A DNA stretch of 64,000 bases from Arcobacter sp. (lineage in GTDB: Bacteria > Campylobacterota > Campylobacteria > Campylobacterales > Arcobacteraceae): contig PKUK01000001.1 of assembly GCA_002869535.1 (NCBI GenBank), positions 124,001 through 188,000 on the forward strand, read 5' to 3'. Made by a program: the position numbers and the translations under genes. A model generated the notes under the pieces. The model did no database searches and had not been told where the DNA came from. It saw nothing but the letters and a program-made list of their open reading frames with translations. Of the stretch, positions 30,123-40,622 are shown piece by piece. How positions within the stretch are numbered: the first letter of the stretch is position 1; every line of letters starts with the position of its first letter.

Positions 30123-30267
30123 TTTGAAGAATTAGATTTTTAAACAATAGATAAACTTTGCAAAGTATATAATAAATACAAAAATAAAAATAAAAGTGAT
30201 AGTTATAATAGACGTCTTTTTATTCATTCCTTAGTGTAAATATCTTTTTTATATTGTATAATCAAAT

Positions 30268-30615
30268 ATGAATATAGAACTATTTTATGATAAAGAGTGT
30301 CCTTTTTGTAATGCCTATGCAAACTATATAAAAATAAAACAGAAGTGTAATCTAATCCTTATAAATGCCCGTGAGAACAAAGAGGCTATAAAAGAGTTTG
30401 AGAACTTAGGATTTAATATAAACGATGGTTTTATTATAAGAGTAGATGAAGATAAGATTTATCAAGGCTCTGATGCAATTATTTTTCTAAATGAAGTTTC
30501 AAAAAATAGAATATATTTTAAAAATAATAAATTTTTTAGAAACTTTGTATATCCTTTTGTTAAATATATAAGAAAAATAGTTCTTTTCTGTTTAGGAAAA
30601 AATAGCAATTTTTGA
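30268..30615 (+). CDS. DCC-family thiol-disulfide oxidoreductase (DUF393)
   Basis: MNIELFYDKECPFCNAYANYIK; GSDAIIFLN. Confidence 0.82.
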   Translation: MNIELFYDKECPFCNAYANYIKIKQKCNLILINARENKEAIKEFENLGFNINDGFIIRVDEDKIYQGSDAIIFLNEVSKNRIYFKNNKFFRNFVYPFVKYIRKIVLFCLGKNSNF

Positions 30616-30687
30616 TGTAAAATTATGCTGAGAGAATCAGACTTTGGAGTGAACCTCCACTTTATACTATTTTGAGTATTATATTAA

Positions 30688-31503
30688 ATGAATAATTTAA
30701 AAATTCAATTTTTAGGCTTTATGAATACCCCTTCTTTATTTAAAGAACTCTATGGTCTAACTCAAATACAACTAGATATAGATGAAGTAAAAGAGTTTGA
30801 TTTTACTCAACTAAATATCACTTCTAGACTTACTTTAGGAAGTAGGATAGAGCGTTTTTTTGAGTTCTATATAAAACAGTCAAAAAACTATGAACTGATA
30901 AAAAATAATATTCAAATTATACATAATAAACAAACCCTTGGTGAGATAGATTTTCTTATTTATGATAAAAAGGCAGAAGAATACTTACATGTTGAGCATG
31001 TATACAAGTTTTATTTATATGATGATTCTATTTCAAATGAGATTGATAGGTATATCGGTCCAAATAGAAATGATACCTTTGTAAAAAAGCTAGAAAAACT
31101 AAAAAACAAACAACTTCCTTTATTATATAAAAATGAAACTAGGGAGTATTTAGATGGCATGGATATAAACTCTTTCAAACAAAAGATTTGTTTAAAAGGA
31201 AATATCTATGTTCCAATGCATTTAGTTGGTTGTGATATACCTATACTAAATAACTCTTGTGTAAGAGGTTTTTATATTAATCGTGAAGAATTTATAAAAA
31301 AAAAGCATTTTAAAGAGTTTGAATACTTTTTACCTGCAAGGAATGATTGGGTTTGTGATTGTAATACAAATGAAACATGGAGAAGTTTTGATGAAGTAAT
31401 AGATGAAATTGAACTATTACTAAATCAACAGAAATCACCACTTGTTTGGTTGAAAAATACAAAAGAAAATAAAACCCAAAGCTTTTTTATAACTTGGTGG
31501 TAA
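30688..31503 (+). CDS. DUF1853-family-like protein
   Basis: LGSRIERFFEFYIKQSKNYEL...TLGEIDFLIYDK...YLHVEHVYKFYLYD...IGPNRNDTFVKKLEKLKNKQLPLL. Confidence 0.75.
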   Translation: MNNLKIQFLGFMNTPSLFKELYGLTQIQLDIDEVKEFDFTQLNITSRLTLGSRIERFFEFYIKQSKNYELIKNNIQIIHNKQTLGEIDFLIYDKKAEEYLHVEHVYKFYLYDDSISNEIDRYIGPNRNDTFVKKLEKLKNKQLPLLYKNETREYLDGMDINSFKQKICLKGNIYVPMHLVGCDIPILNNSCVRGFYINREEFIKKKHFKEFEYFLPARNDWVCDCNTNETWRSFDEVIDEIELLLNQQKSPLVWLKNTKENKTQSFFITWW

Positions 31504-31557
31504 TTAAAATTAAATCCAAGAATAGAGTTATCAATTTAATTTAAAATGATAAAATAT

Positions 31558-31779
31558 TTAGATGTTCTCTTCTTTGATCTCTTCAATTTGGTTTAAAACT
31601 TCAGAGTTAAGTTCCAAAGTTAAATAATGATCTATCAAACTAGAATCTGCACCTGTTAGTGTTGGGTCTGCTCCAAGGATTTTAAGTACAGCATATGATG
31701 CATGTGGCGAGTCTTCTTTTTTGATTAAAAATTTTTCGATTAACAAATCCATCTCTAAAGTCTCTAAATGTTTTGCCAT
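31558..31779 (-). CDS. Small protein of unknown function
   Basis: 73 aa ORF with plausible coding composition. Confidence 0.5.
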   Translation of the reverse strand: MAKHLETLEMDLLIEKFLIKKEDSPHASYAVLKILGADPTLTGADSSLIDHYLTLELNSEVLNQIEEIKEENI

Positions 31780-31809
31780 AGTACTATAAATATATGCAAA
31801 AACAATGAT

Positions 31810-32034
31810 TCACATAAAGTTGGTTGTTGGATTAAATACTCTAGTATCATTAACAATGGTATGAAGTTTTATTTTCCCTAAAATCTCTAAAGCATCAGCA
31901 TCTTTAGAAGCATTGACTTTATATCCTTTTTCTGTAATTTTTATATCACCTTCAGCTAAAGACGTGTCAAGTTTTACCTCTACTTCAACATTTATACCAA
32001 AGGTAACTTTATAACTATCTATAAAATCTTGCAT
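31810..32034 (-). CDS. Small protein of unknown function
   Basis: 74 aa ORF, tandem with 31558-31779. Confidence 0.5.
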   Translation of the reverse strand: MQDFIDSYKVTFGINVEVEVKLDTSLAEGDIKITEKGYKVNASKDADALEILGKIKLHTIVNDTRVFNPTTNFM

Positions 32035-32257
32035 ATCTACTCCAGTTTGTTATTTATTTTATTATTTTGTTTATGCAATTATAATACCACAAACTTTTAG
32101 AGGTAGTGTAGCTTGTCATACTGAGTTTATTTTATAATAAAATAAAACATTTTTTTCTCTTAGTAGTAAGAACTAACTTCATATTTTACTTGACAAATAA
32201 TATATAATTTTATAATATTATTGTGAATAAGTGCAAAATATCAAAAAGGAGTAACTT

Positions 32258-33586
32258 ATGAAAAAGATAGAAAAAGAATTAGAAGTAGGTCTACACCAAG
32301 CATATGAAAATGATCCAATTAAAGCGGACATGGATGTTTTTGATAGAGAGGTAGACCCTAAATCAAGAAGAGGTTTTTTAAAGAAAAGTTCTCTGCTTGC
32401 CATGGCGGCAGTAGTTGGTTCAAATATTCCTTTTGCAAGTAAGATGCCAGGTGGTTTAATCCCCGCAGCTTTAGCAGATACGAATGAGCCTTTTAGTATT
32501 CCTGGAAAAGATGGTTTGGTTTATCTTAATGACCGACCAGTAAATGCGGAAACACCACCTCATTTACTTGATGATAAGTTTACTCCAGGTAAACACTTTT
32601 TTATTCGTAACAATGGTATTCCTCCAAAAATGAAAGATATTGATTTTGACACTTGGACTTTAGAAATAGCAGGTGAGAGTTGTCTTAATCCTCAAACTTT
32701 TACACTGCCTGAATTAAAAGCAAAGTTCAAACACTACACATATGCTATACAGCTAGAGTGTGGAGGTAATGGAAGAAGTGAATACAATCCTCCTGCAAAA
32801 GGTAATCAATGGACAACAGGTGCAGTAGGTTGTGGAAGATGGACAGGAATACGTTTACGTGATGTACTTCAAGCAGTAGGTATTAAAGATGATGCTGTAT
32901 ATATAGGATATTATGGGAAAGATACACATCTAAGTGGTGATCCAAGTAAAGATCCTATTTCAAGAGGTGTTCCTATGGATAAAGCTCTAAAAGATGAGAC
33001 ACTAATAGCATGGGAGTATGAAGGAGAAGATATACCTTACTACAATGGATATCCGCTTCGTTTAGTTGCAGGTGGTTGGCCTGGCTCAACAAGTGGTAAG
33101 TGGCTTTCAAAAATAGTCATAAGAAACAAAGTCCATGATGGTACTAAAATGGGAGGACAATCATATAGAGTTCCTTGTAATCCTGTAGCTCCAGGTACAA
33201 AGGTACCAGATGAAGATATGTGTATCATTGAATCAATGCCTGTCAAATCCTTAATCACATATCCAAAATCAGGAGTAACACATAAATTAGGTGAATCTTT
33301 TTCTTTTAGAGGAAAAGCATGGGCAGGTGAAGAAGAAGTAAAAGAGATGGATATCTCTATAGATTTTGGTGCCACATGGCAAAAAGCAAATCTAAAAAAA
33401 CCAGTAAATCGTTTAGCATGGCAAGAGTGGGAAGCTAGTGTAAAATTTCCTAAAAAAGGTTATTATGAAGTTTGGGCAAGAGCAACTGATTCAAATGGTG
33501 AAGCACAACCTACAATTGTGCCCGGATGGAATCCTAGAGGTTATTTAAATAACTCTTGTCATCGTATAGCCATACAAGTCGTATAA
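32258..33586 (+). CDS. sorA: Molybdopterin-dependent sulfite:cytochrome c oxidoreductase, catalytic subunit (SorA/SoxC-like)
   Basis: TAT motif SRRGFLKK; TYAIQLECGGNGRSEYNPP (Moco Cys), NGYPLRLVAGGWPGSTSGKWL, C-terminal dimerisation domain. Confidence 0.88.
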   Translation: MKKIEKELEVGLHQAYENDPIKADMDVFDREVDPKSRRGFLKKSSLLAMAAVVGSNIPFASKMPGGLIPAALADTNEPFSIPGKDGLVYLNDRPVNAETPPHLLDDKFTPGKHFFIRNNGIPPKMKDIDFDTWTLEIAGESCLNPQTFTLPELKAKFKHYTYAIQLECGGNGRSEYNPPAKGNQWTTGAVGCGRWTGIRLRDVLQAVGIKDDAVYIGYYGKDTHLSGDPSKDPISRGVPMDKALKDETLIAWEYEGEDIPYYNGYPLRLVAGGWPGSTSGKWLSKIVIRNKVHDGTKMGGQSYRVPCNPVAPGTKVPDEDMCIIESMPVKSLITYPKSGVTHKLGESFSFRGKAWAGEEEVKEMDISIDFGATWQKANLKKPVNRLAWQEWEASVKFPKKGYYEVWARATDSNGEAQPTIVPGWNPRGYLNNSCHRIAIQVV

Positions 33587-33596
33587 GGGAGATACT

Positions 33597-33956
33597 ATGA
33601 AAAGATTTCTTCTAACAATAGCACTCATGTTAAGTTTGGGTGCAAGTTACCTTGGTGCAGCAGAGAAAGAGATTGATTCTAAAACGGGATTAATAATAGC
33701 ACCTGGATTTGAAGAAGTTAAGACAACTTGTACTGTTTGTCACTCTGCAAAGTTTATAACGGCACAAAGAGGAGATAGACAAACATGGCTTTCTATTATA
33801 AGATGGATGCAAGATACTCAAGGACTATGGGAGTTTTCACCAAAACTTGAAGATACTATTTTAGATTATCTTTCAAAGAATTATTCTCCAGAAGAAGAAA
33901 CAGGACGGGCAAATCTCAATTCTTCTGATATGCCACCAAATCCTTATGAAAAATAA
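33597..33956 (+). CDS. sorB: Monoheme c-type cytochrome subunit (SorB-like)
   Basis: Signal peptide, CTVCHSAKFITAQRGDRQTWLSIIRWMQ; directly downstream of the molybdopterin subunit. Confidence 0.82.
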   Translation: MKRFLLTIALMLSLGASYLGAAEKEIDSKTGLIIAPGFEEVKTTCTVCHSAKFITAQRGDRQTWLSIIRWMQDTQGLWEFSPKLEDTILDYLSKNYSPEEETGRANLNSSDMPPNPYEK

Positions 33957-33979
33957 GTAGCCTAGCGGCGACTTATTTT
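33950..33979 (+). terminator. Hairpin terminator after sorB
   Basis: AAAATAAGT-agcctagcggcg-ACTTATTTT. Confidence 0.65.
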
Positions 33980-34092
33980 TCAAGATAAACATTATATACT
34001 CAGATTTACAAAGAGTAAATATGAGTGAAAAAGTAAAAGCAATATTACACCCCTTCCAAATGAGTATTCAGATTTTAAGGACATAAAGAACA

Positions 34093-34440
34093 ATGAAAAT
34101 ATCTTACCATCGTCGGCGTAAAATTAAAACTAGAAGAATAGCATTGCGAGATTTGATTTTGCGTGGTATTGAAGATCCCAAAGATTTGGCAAAAGAGTTA
34201 AAAGTTACTGTTCCTACTATAAAAAGAGATTTGGAAGCACTTGAAACTATGAGTGAGGAAGATTTTACTTTTGAGACTAGACAAACCTCTCAAGAGATAC
34301 TTGATAAAAAAGATACTATATTAAGAATGCTAGATGATGAAGAGTATTATACTGACAGTGGCGATATAAATATATCAAAAATAACAGCAGAATTAAAGAC
34401 GAGTAGGGCAACTGTTATGTCTGTTTTAAATGGAGAGTAA
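34093..34440 (+). CDS. Small HTH-containing DNA-binding protein
   Basis: LAKELKVTVPTIKRDLEALE helix-turn-helix pattern. Confidence 0.6.
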   Translation: MKISYHRRRKIKTRRIALRDLILRGIEDPKDLAKELKVTVPTIKRDLEALETMSEEDFTFETRQTSQEILDKKDTILRMLDDEEYYTDSGDINISKITAELKTSRATVMSVLNGE

Positions 34441-34455
34441 TAAATAAAAATATTT

Positions 34456-35514
34456 TTAATGATTTTGTTGCTGTAAAATCTTTTTACGTAATAATTTCAT
34501 TTTTACTTTTGCCACTTCTCTTAAATCAACTTCATGATCTAATTCATCTACTATTTCAACACCTAACAGTGTCTCAATCGCATCCTCTAAAGTCACCACA
34601 CCTTTTGTCTGTTCATAGTTGTCTGTAACTATAAAAAGATGTTCATTTCGAGATAAAAAGAGATTTAGGAGTTTGGATATAGGAATATTTTCATTGATTT
34701 TATAAACAGGCTTTATAATATCTTCTTTATTTTCTAAGTTATTACTTATATACTCATAAAAATACTCTTTTGAAATAATTAGTCCAATAATATTGTCAAT
34801 CTCCCCTTCATATATAGGAATACGAGAATAAGCCTTTATCTTTTCAAAATTTATAGTACTGTTTTTTTTATCAAATGAGTTTAATAGTTCCTCTTTACTC
34901 AAAGAAACCATAACACTTCTTGGGGTGTGTATCTCTTCTACTTTTATCTCATCTAAATTTAAGAGGTTTTCAATCATATCACTTTCTGAATCTTTAAGTG
35001 CACCATTTGCTTGTGCAATACTAGCAGCAGCTGCAACTTCTTCTCTAGAGATTGAGCCTTTATCATCTTTACTTATAAAAATGGTGATTTTATTCATAGT
35101 TACAACTAAAGGATAAGTTATAAAAACAAGCCAAGAAATAACATGAGTGGAAACTCCACTAAGACTTTTCCAATAATTTGCTCCCAAGGTTTTAGGAATA
35201 ATTTCACTAAATACTAAAATCAAAATAGTCAAAACAGCAGAGATATAAAACATAAACTCTTCACCAAAGAGTTTTACAGCTTCGCTACCTACACCTGCTG
35301 CACCTAAAGTATGGGCAAAGGTATTTAAAGTAAGAATAGCACCAATTGAGATATTGATTTGCTCTTTTTGATTAAACATCAAGTTGCCAAGTTTTTCATT
35401 CTTACTTTTTACAACTTCAATATGTGAAGCTGTTATGCTTAAAAGCACCGCTTCTAATATGGAGCAGACAAAAGAAACACCCACTGCAATAGAAAAATAG
35501 ATAAATATCAACAT
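34456..35514 (-). CDS. CNNM/CorC-type hemolysin-family protein (DUF21 + CBS)
   Basis: DUF21 TM domain, EIIPKTLGANYWK, PRSVMVSL, tandem CBS domain. Paralogue of 53553-54614. Confidence 0.9.
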   Translation of the reverse strand: MLIFIYFSIAVGVSFVCSILEAVLLSITASHIEVVKSKNEKLGNLMFNQKEQINISIGAILTLNTFAHTLGAAGVGSEAVKLFGEEFMFYISAVLTILILVFSEIIPKTLGANYWKSLSGVSTHVISWLVFITYPLVVTMNKITIFISKDDKGSISREEVAAAASIAQANGALKDSESDMIENLLNLDEIKVEEIHTPRSVMVSLSKEELLNSFDKKNSTINFEKIKAYSRIPIYEGEIDNIIGLIISKEYFYEYISNNLENKEDIIKPVYKINENIPISKLLNLFLSRNEHLFIVTDNYEQTKGVVTLEDAIETLLGVEIVDELDHEVDLREVAKVKMKLLRKKILQQQNH

Positions 35515-35715
35515 TATATTCCCTCTTAAAAACTTTATATTATTATATAGGAGTTTATTAAACTTTTTATTAAAAAGAAAAATTTAAAAAAGAAGATTTT
35601 CTATCCCACTTAATCAAATATACAGAAGAATGTGTTAAGATAGGTTATTGACACAGTATCAATAATTAGCATTTTTATGTGAAAAATATACCAAATATAA
35701 AAAAGAGGATAGCAA

Positions 35716-35856
35716 ATGGCTAAAGTAAATTATAACTATGAAAAGCGAGCTCGAGAGCTAGAAAAACAGAAAAAGAAAGAAGAAAAACGTAAGAAAAAAG
35801 AAGCCTTAAAAAGTACAGAGACTAATGAAGAGACTTCTAGTTCAAGCGATGAATAA
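35716..35856 (+). CDS. Small highly charged Lys/Glu-rich protein (46 aa)
   Basis: MAKVNYNYEKRARELEKQKKKEEKRKKKEALKSTETNEETSSSSDE*. Confidence 0.6.
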   Translation: MAKVNYNYEKRARELEKQKKKEEKRKKKEALKSTETNEETSSSSDE

Positions 35857-36014
35857 ATCTAAAAAGAACCCTTCTTTGACTATTTAATTATATTTTCAAT
35901 ATAGAACTTAGATTAATAGTCATATTCTTTACTCAAAACCATCAATATCTAAATCCAAACAACAATAAAGCCTTTATATACTAAACTGCCATACAATATT
36001 AAGGGCATAATTAT

Positions 36015-37094
36015 ATGAATAAAGATTTATTGACTATCCAAGCTGATAGACCAGATATTATAACTTCAGAGATTGAAGCTATACATTTCTATCGTAAAAT
36101 GGATACAAAAGCAACTGTAGAAGAGATGATTGCAGGGAAATATGTTCTTGTTGAAGAGTATTATAGCAATGGCTTAGAGGTTTTATCTGAACTAAAAAAG
36201 AAACTTTTACGAAAATATAAAGACAAAAGTTTTCAAGGTCAACGTGACTATCGAAGTGCATTTAGAGAAGCTTCACATAGATTATTATTAAAAGTAAAAG
36301 ATAATAAACTTCTAGTTAAAAAAGCTCCAACAATTGGTTGGTTAGAGTTGTTATACACTGATGTTTCTGAGTTTTATGTAAGCTTTCCTGATGTTCAAGG
36401 GATGAATAGCTCATGGCAGTGGTATCAAAAAGGAATTGAAGTTAAAACTTTAGATATAAAGCTTCATCCTTTTTATGGGACATATTTTCCTACTAGATTT
36501 GACCATTTAAAACTTTTTGATAAATGGTTAAAAAAATATGAGGGTTCAAAACAGCAGGTTATAGAAATTGGAGTAGGAAGTGGTGTTTTATCATTTCAGT
36601 TAATCCAAAATGGTTTTGAAAATATCTTTGCAACAGATACAAATAAAAATGCAATCATTGGTGTTGCCCAAGAAAGTAAAAGATTAGGTTATGAAGAGAA
36701 TATTAGACTTAATCATGGTGATTTATTTGAAAATTGTGATATCAAAGCTGATTTGATTGTTTTTAATCCTCCATGGTTACTTGCAAAACACAAATTAGAA
36801 GAGGGGATTGATAAAGCCATATATTTTGAAGAAGAACTTTTTCCAAGGTTTTTTGAAGAAGCATTAAAGCATCTTAATCCTGAGGGGAAAATAGTTTTGA
36901 TATTTTCAAACTTAGCACAAGTAGTAGATGAAGAGAGTACTCATCCTATAATAGAAGAACTACGTAATAATAATCGTTTTAGAAAAGAGTTACATCTTAG
37001 ACGGGATGTGAGAGCTTCATCTAAAAGAACAAAGCGTACTGATTCAAGAGAGAATGAAAAAGTTGAATTATGGGTTTTAGCACCTAAAAAATAG
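36015..37094 (+). CDS. Class I SAM-dependent methyltransferase
   Basis: VIEIGVGSGVLSFQLIQNGFENIFATDTN; LIVFNPPWLL. Confidence 0.85.
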   Translation: MNKDLLTIQADRPDIITSEIEAIHFYRKMDTKATVEEMIAGKYVLVEEYYSNGLEVLSELKKKLLRKYKDKSFQGQRDYRSAFREASHRLLLKVKDNKLLVKKAPTIGWLELLYTDVSEFYVSFPDVQGMNSSWQWYQKGIEVKTLDIKLHPFYGTYFPTRFDHLKLFDKWLKKYEGSKQQVIEIGVGSGVLSFQLIQNGFENIFATDTNKNAIIGVAQESKRLGYEENIRLNHGDLFENCDIKADLIVFNPPWLLAKHKLEEGIDKAIYFEEELFPRFFEEALKHLNPEGKIVLIFSNLAQVVDEESTHPIIEELRNNNRFRKELHLRRDVRASSKRTKRTDSRENEKVELWVLAPKK

Positions 37095-37110
37095 TTGCAT
37101 ACTTGAAGAT

Positions 37111-37135
37111 TTATAAGCGGCAAAACCGCTTATAA
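37111..37135. terminator. Bidirectional terminator between methyltransferase and cold-shock genes
   Basis: TTATAAGCGG-caaaa-CCGCTTATAA. Confidence 0.82.
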
Positions 37136-37142
37136 TATAAGG

Positions 37143-37361
37143 TTATTGTGCAGTAACGTTTTCTGCTTGAAGACCTTTTTCACCTTGAGTAACCTCGAAA
37201 GTAACTTTTTGACCATCTTCTAATGAAACTCTGCTGTATCCATTACTGTTAATGTTTCTATAGTGTACGAATACATCTTTTCCACCATTTTCTTGTTCGA
37301 TAAATCCAAAACCTTTTTCACTGTTAAACCATTTAACTGATCCATTTACTAATTCTGCCAT
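37143..37361 (-). CDS. cspA: Cold-shock protein
   Basis: [29 protein letters not shown]. Confidence 0.95.
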   Translation of the reverse strand: MAELVNGSVKWFNSEKGFGFIEQENGGKDVFVHYRNINSNGYSRVSLEDGQKVTFEVTQGEKGLQAENVTAQ

Positions 37362-37655
37362 TGTAATTCCTTTTGTTGATACACAATATTATTGTGTTAT
37401 ATAAAATCTAATCATGAAGCTATCTTGTGGTGTGATTTTACTGTCAACTGTAGGTTATCAATATAAAGCATGCCATAGATGAAATTCGAAATCATCTTTC
37501 AATGGTTCAGTGTATCTAAAATAAAATTAAAAAGCTTAAAGTTCAAAATAAAGGAGAACTTTCATTCTATTTATAAAGCAGAATTTTCTTAAAATGCAAA
37601 GAAAAAAAGATAGTAAGAAGTTTTGAATTGCTAGTGAAAATAAAGGGTAAAATTT

Positions 37656-38345
37656 ATGTCTCAAATCAAGTTGATAACTCATCCTGATTATCTTGTCCTT
37701 ATTCCACCAACTAATTGTCGAGTATTAAGTTCAGCAGTGTTGAATGGTGGTTTGTGTGATGTAGGCTCTTTTTTGAATCTAAAGGTAGATAAAGAAATAT
37801 CTATGCCATTGTTAGCACCTGAGGAGACTTTGAGTAATAAAGCTACTGAACTAGCCTTGCCTCAGCCAACTACCGCCATGATGACTGCAGCGTCAATGAA
37901 ATCTTTAGGTCACAGCATAGAAAACTCTCAGGGACTAAGCGTAGAGTGTTGGGTTACAAGTGGGCTTAGTAATGTACGGCGAGTAGGTGATATAGCTGAT
38001 GAAAAAAGCTCTCCAGGTACTATAAATATTTGGCTGTATGTCAACCAACCTTTGAGTGATGCTGCAATGGCTGAAGCTCTAATTATGCTCACAGAGAGTA
38101 AGGTTACAGCAGTACATGATGCAGGTATTCTTAGTCCTATTTCTAATTTACTAGCTAGTGGAACAGGCACTGATAGTCATGCTGTTTTTTCTCCTTATGG
38201 CAATAGGGCATTTGATTACTGTGGTAAACATACATTGTTGGGAGAATTAATTGGTCGTGTTGTGATAAAAGCATGTTCAAGCAGTCTTAATAAATCTATG
38301 AATGACAAATCCTATGTATTTGCAACTCCAAGTCTATCTAAATAG
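37656..38345 (+). CDS. cbiZ: Adenosylcobinamide amidohydrolase-family protein
   Basis: MMTAASM, VTSGLSNVRRVGDIADE..GTINIWLYVNQPLSDAAMAEALIMLTESKVTAVHDAGI, ASGTGTDSHAVF. Confidence 0.83.
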   Translation: MSQIKLITHPDYLVLIPPTNCRVLSSAVLNGGLCDVGSFLNLKVDKEISMPLLAPEETLSNKATELALPQPTTAMMTAASMKSLGHSIENSQGLSVECWVTSGLSNVRRVGDIADEKSSPGTINIWLYVNQPLSDAAMAEALIMLTESKVTAVHDAGILSPISNLLASGTGTDSHAVFSPYGNRAFDYCGKHTLLGELIGRVVIKACSSSLNKSMNDKSYVFATPSLSK

Positions 38346-38371
38346 TAAAATTAGAGTAAAAAAGAAGTAAA

Positions 38372-38938
38372 ATGTTTAATGCAAATGATTACTGGGAAGA
38401 AGAGTTCATAGAGTATGATGATAAAAAATTTGACTCTATTTATTTTGATAATTGTACTTTTACAAAATGTGATTTTTCTAAAAGCCATATGCAAGGATGT
38501 AAGTTTACAGAGTGTACTTTTATCTCTTGTGACTTGTCTTTAAGTACACTGAAAAATTGTGTTTTCAATGACGTAACTTTTGAAAACTCAAAACTTCTTG
38601 GTATATCTTGGAGCTCTTGCGAAGAGCCTTTTGATGTAGTGTTTGATTCTTGTAATATTTCCCAAAACTCTTTTCATCTTTTGGATTTGAGACAAATGAA
38701 ATTTATAAACTCTTTGATAAAAGACGCAGGCTTTGAAGAGTGTAATCTTGAACGTGCACTTTTTGATAATTGCAATCTTGAACAAACAGTATTTTTAAGT
38801 AATAATCTAAAAAAATCAAATTTTGAAACTTCAAAGAACTATCTAATAGACCCAAAATATAACGATATAGAAAAAGCACAATTCTCTCTTCCTGAGGCAT
38901 TAAGTTTTTTAAATTTACTTCCTATTAAGTTAAAATAA
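38372..38938 (+). CDS. Pentapeptide-repeat protein
   Basis: Repeats such as FDNCTFTKCDFSKSHMQGCKFTECTFISCDLSLSTLKNCVF. Confidence 0.88.
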   Translation: MFNANDYWEEEFIEYDDKKFDSIYFDNCTFTKCDFSKSHMQGCKFTECTFISCDLSLSTLKNCVFNDVTFENSKLLGISWSSCEEPFDVVFDSCNISQNSFHLLDLRQMKFINSLIKDAGFEECNLERALFDNCNLEQTVFLSNNLKKSNFETSKNYLIDPKYNDIEKAQFSLPEALSFLNLLPIKLK

Positions 38939-39037
38939 ATAAAATAAAACAATCAAGAAAATATAAATAAGTTTAATCAATTCAAAATATAAATATGTAG
39001 TTTTAAATATCAATATTGATAAATAAAGGAGAAGATT

Positions 39038-40273
39038 ATGGATTATTTTCTGCAATCTTGGTCACAAGCAGCCATGACAAGTCTTGGCTTTTTCTGGATG
39101 GCTCTTTGGGCTTTTGCTTTTGGGTATCTTATTTCCAGTTTAATTCAAGTATTAGTCACTGAAAAACGTATGCAAGAGAAGATGGGTAAGGAAGGATTCA
39201 AAAGTGTAGCCTTGGGTACATTTTTTGGATTTATTTCCAGTTCTTGTAGTTTTGCAGCACTCTCAACAACCCGCGCCATTTTTCAAAGGGGTGCAGGGTT
39301 TATTCCTTCTATTGCCTTTTTATTAGCTTCCACAAATCTTGTTATTGAATTAGGGATTGTTATTGGTATATTTCTAGGTTGGCAATTTATTGTAGGAGAG
39401 TATATCGGTGGTATTTTACTTATTGCTTTTGCTTGGCTTTTTGTGAAGCTAACCAATCCAAAAAAACTTATAGAAAATGCAAGAGAACATCTATCAAATG
39501 ATGAAGAAGGTGATGCCCCAGAGACTTCAAACTGGAAGAAGAAAATCACTTCACAAGAAGGCTGGCAACAAATTGGCATGAAATATGTTATGGAATGGCA
39601 AATGGTTTGGAAAGATGTTCTTATTGGTTTTACAGTTGCTGGGATTATCTCTGCTTTTGTTCCAAAAGAATTTTTTGAAACACTTTTTATAGGTTCAGGA
39701 ACAGCAAATGCAGGAGAGTTAAGTTTTTTTGAAGTTCTTTTTCAAACATTGATTGGACCAATTGCAGCATTTCTGACGTTTATAGGTTCAATGGGAAATA
39801 TTCCTTTAGCTGCTCTTTTATTTGATCATGGTGTTAGTTTTGCTGGTGTTATGGCATTTATATTTTCTGATTTAGTGGTATTACCAATACTACGTATAAA
39901 TGCACAATATTACGGTTGGAAAATGGCCTTGTATATTATGATACTTTTATTAAGTTGTTTGGTTGCTACTTCACTTGTATTGCATTATGGTTTTGCAGCT
40001 TTTGATATCTTGCCCAATTTTACTGGTGAAAATTCTATTATTAAACGTGATATGTTTAAGTTAGATTATGGATTTGTATTGAACATAATCTTTTTATTTG
40101 TAAGTGGGATTCTTGGTTTGCTATGGTGGAAAACCCGTACAATGAATCATGAAGGACATGAACACGGTAGTAATCAAGTTTCTAAAACAGAATGGTTATT
40201 GAGAATAATTTCTATTTTTGCAATTTTCTGGCTATTTGGTGGACTTATTCTTAAATTAATTGGTATAAATTAA
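39038..40273 (+). CDS. Permease, YraQ/ArsP-like (DUF318)
   Basis: Multi-TM; TFFGFISSSCSFAALSTTRAIFQRGAGFIPSIAFLLASTNLVIELG. Confidence 0.82.
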   Translation: MDYFLQSWSQAAMTSLGFFWMALWAFAFGYLISSLIQVLVTEKRMQEKMGKEGFKSVALGTFFGFISSSCSFAALSTTRAIFQRGAGFIPSIAFLLASTNLVIELGIVIGIFLGWQFIVGEYIGGILLIAFAWLFVKLTNPKKLIENAREHLSNDEEGDAPETSNWKKKITSQEGWQQIGMKYVMEWQMVWKDVLIGFTVAGIISAFVPKEFFETLFIGSGTANAGELSFFEVLFQTLIGPIAAFLTFIGSMGNIPLAALLFDHGVSFAGVMAFIFSDLVVLPILRINAQYYGWKMALYIMILLLSCLVATSLVLHYGFAAFDILPNFTGENSIIKRDMFKLDYGFVLNIIFLFVSGILGLLWWKTRTMNHEGHEHGSNQVSKTEWLLRIISIFAIFWLFGGLILKLIGIN

Positions 40274-40407
40274 GATTGAGGGCAATGTAGTATATGAGTT
40301 TTTTTTAGTCATTTAATTATAAAATAAGCTATAAATTTTTTCTAATGTATATTCACTAAATATTCAGATATTATAATTATAGCTTATGAATTTTCAAGGA
40401 GTGCAAG

Positions 40408-40611
40408 ATGGTAATTAACAGGAAAATTACTGGTATAGTCTTATTGGTTTTAGGTATTGGACTTCTGATTTGGGGATATGAGTTATCTTCATCTATTCAA
40501 TCAGAAATAACAGAAGTTGTAACTGGTGCAAATACAGATAGGGTTATGACTTTCTATATTGGTGGTGCCATTAGTTTTTTTGTTGGCATTTATCTTTTTA
40601 TTAAAAATTAA
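40408..40611 (+). CDS. DUF3185-like small membrane protein
   Basis: 67 aa, two TM; VLGIGLLIWGYELSSS. Confidence 0.7.
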   Translation: MVINRKITGIVLLVLGIGLLIWGYELSSSIQSEITEVVTGANTDRVMTFYIGGAISFFVGIYLFIKN

Positions 40612-40622
40612 AAGGAGATACT

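Noticed and set aside
34021-34086. Short ORF MSEKVKAILHPFQMSIQILRT
   Set aside because: Only 21 codons with no supporting motif; probably leader sequence of the HTH gene.
37400-37655. Cobalamin riboswitch upstream of cbiZ
   Set aside because: No B12-box-like conserved segment recognised in the leader; a covariance search would be needed to exclude it fully.
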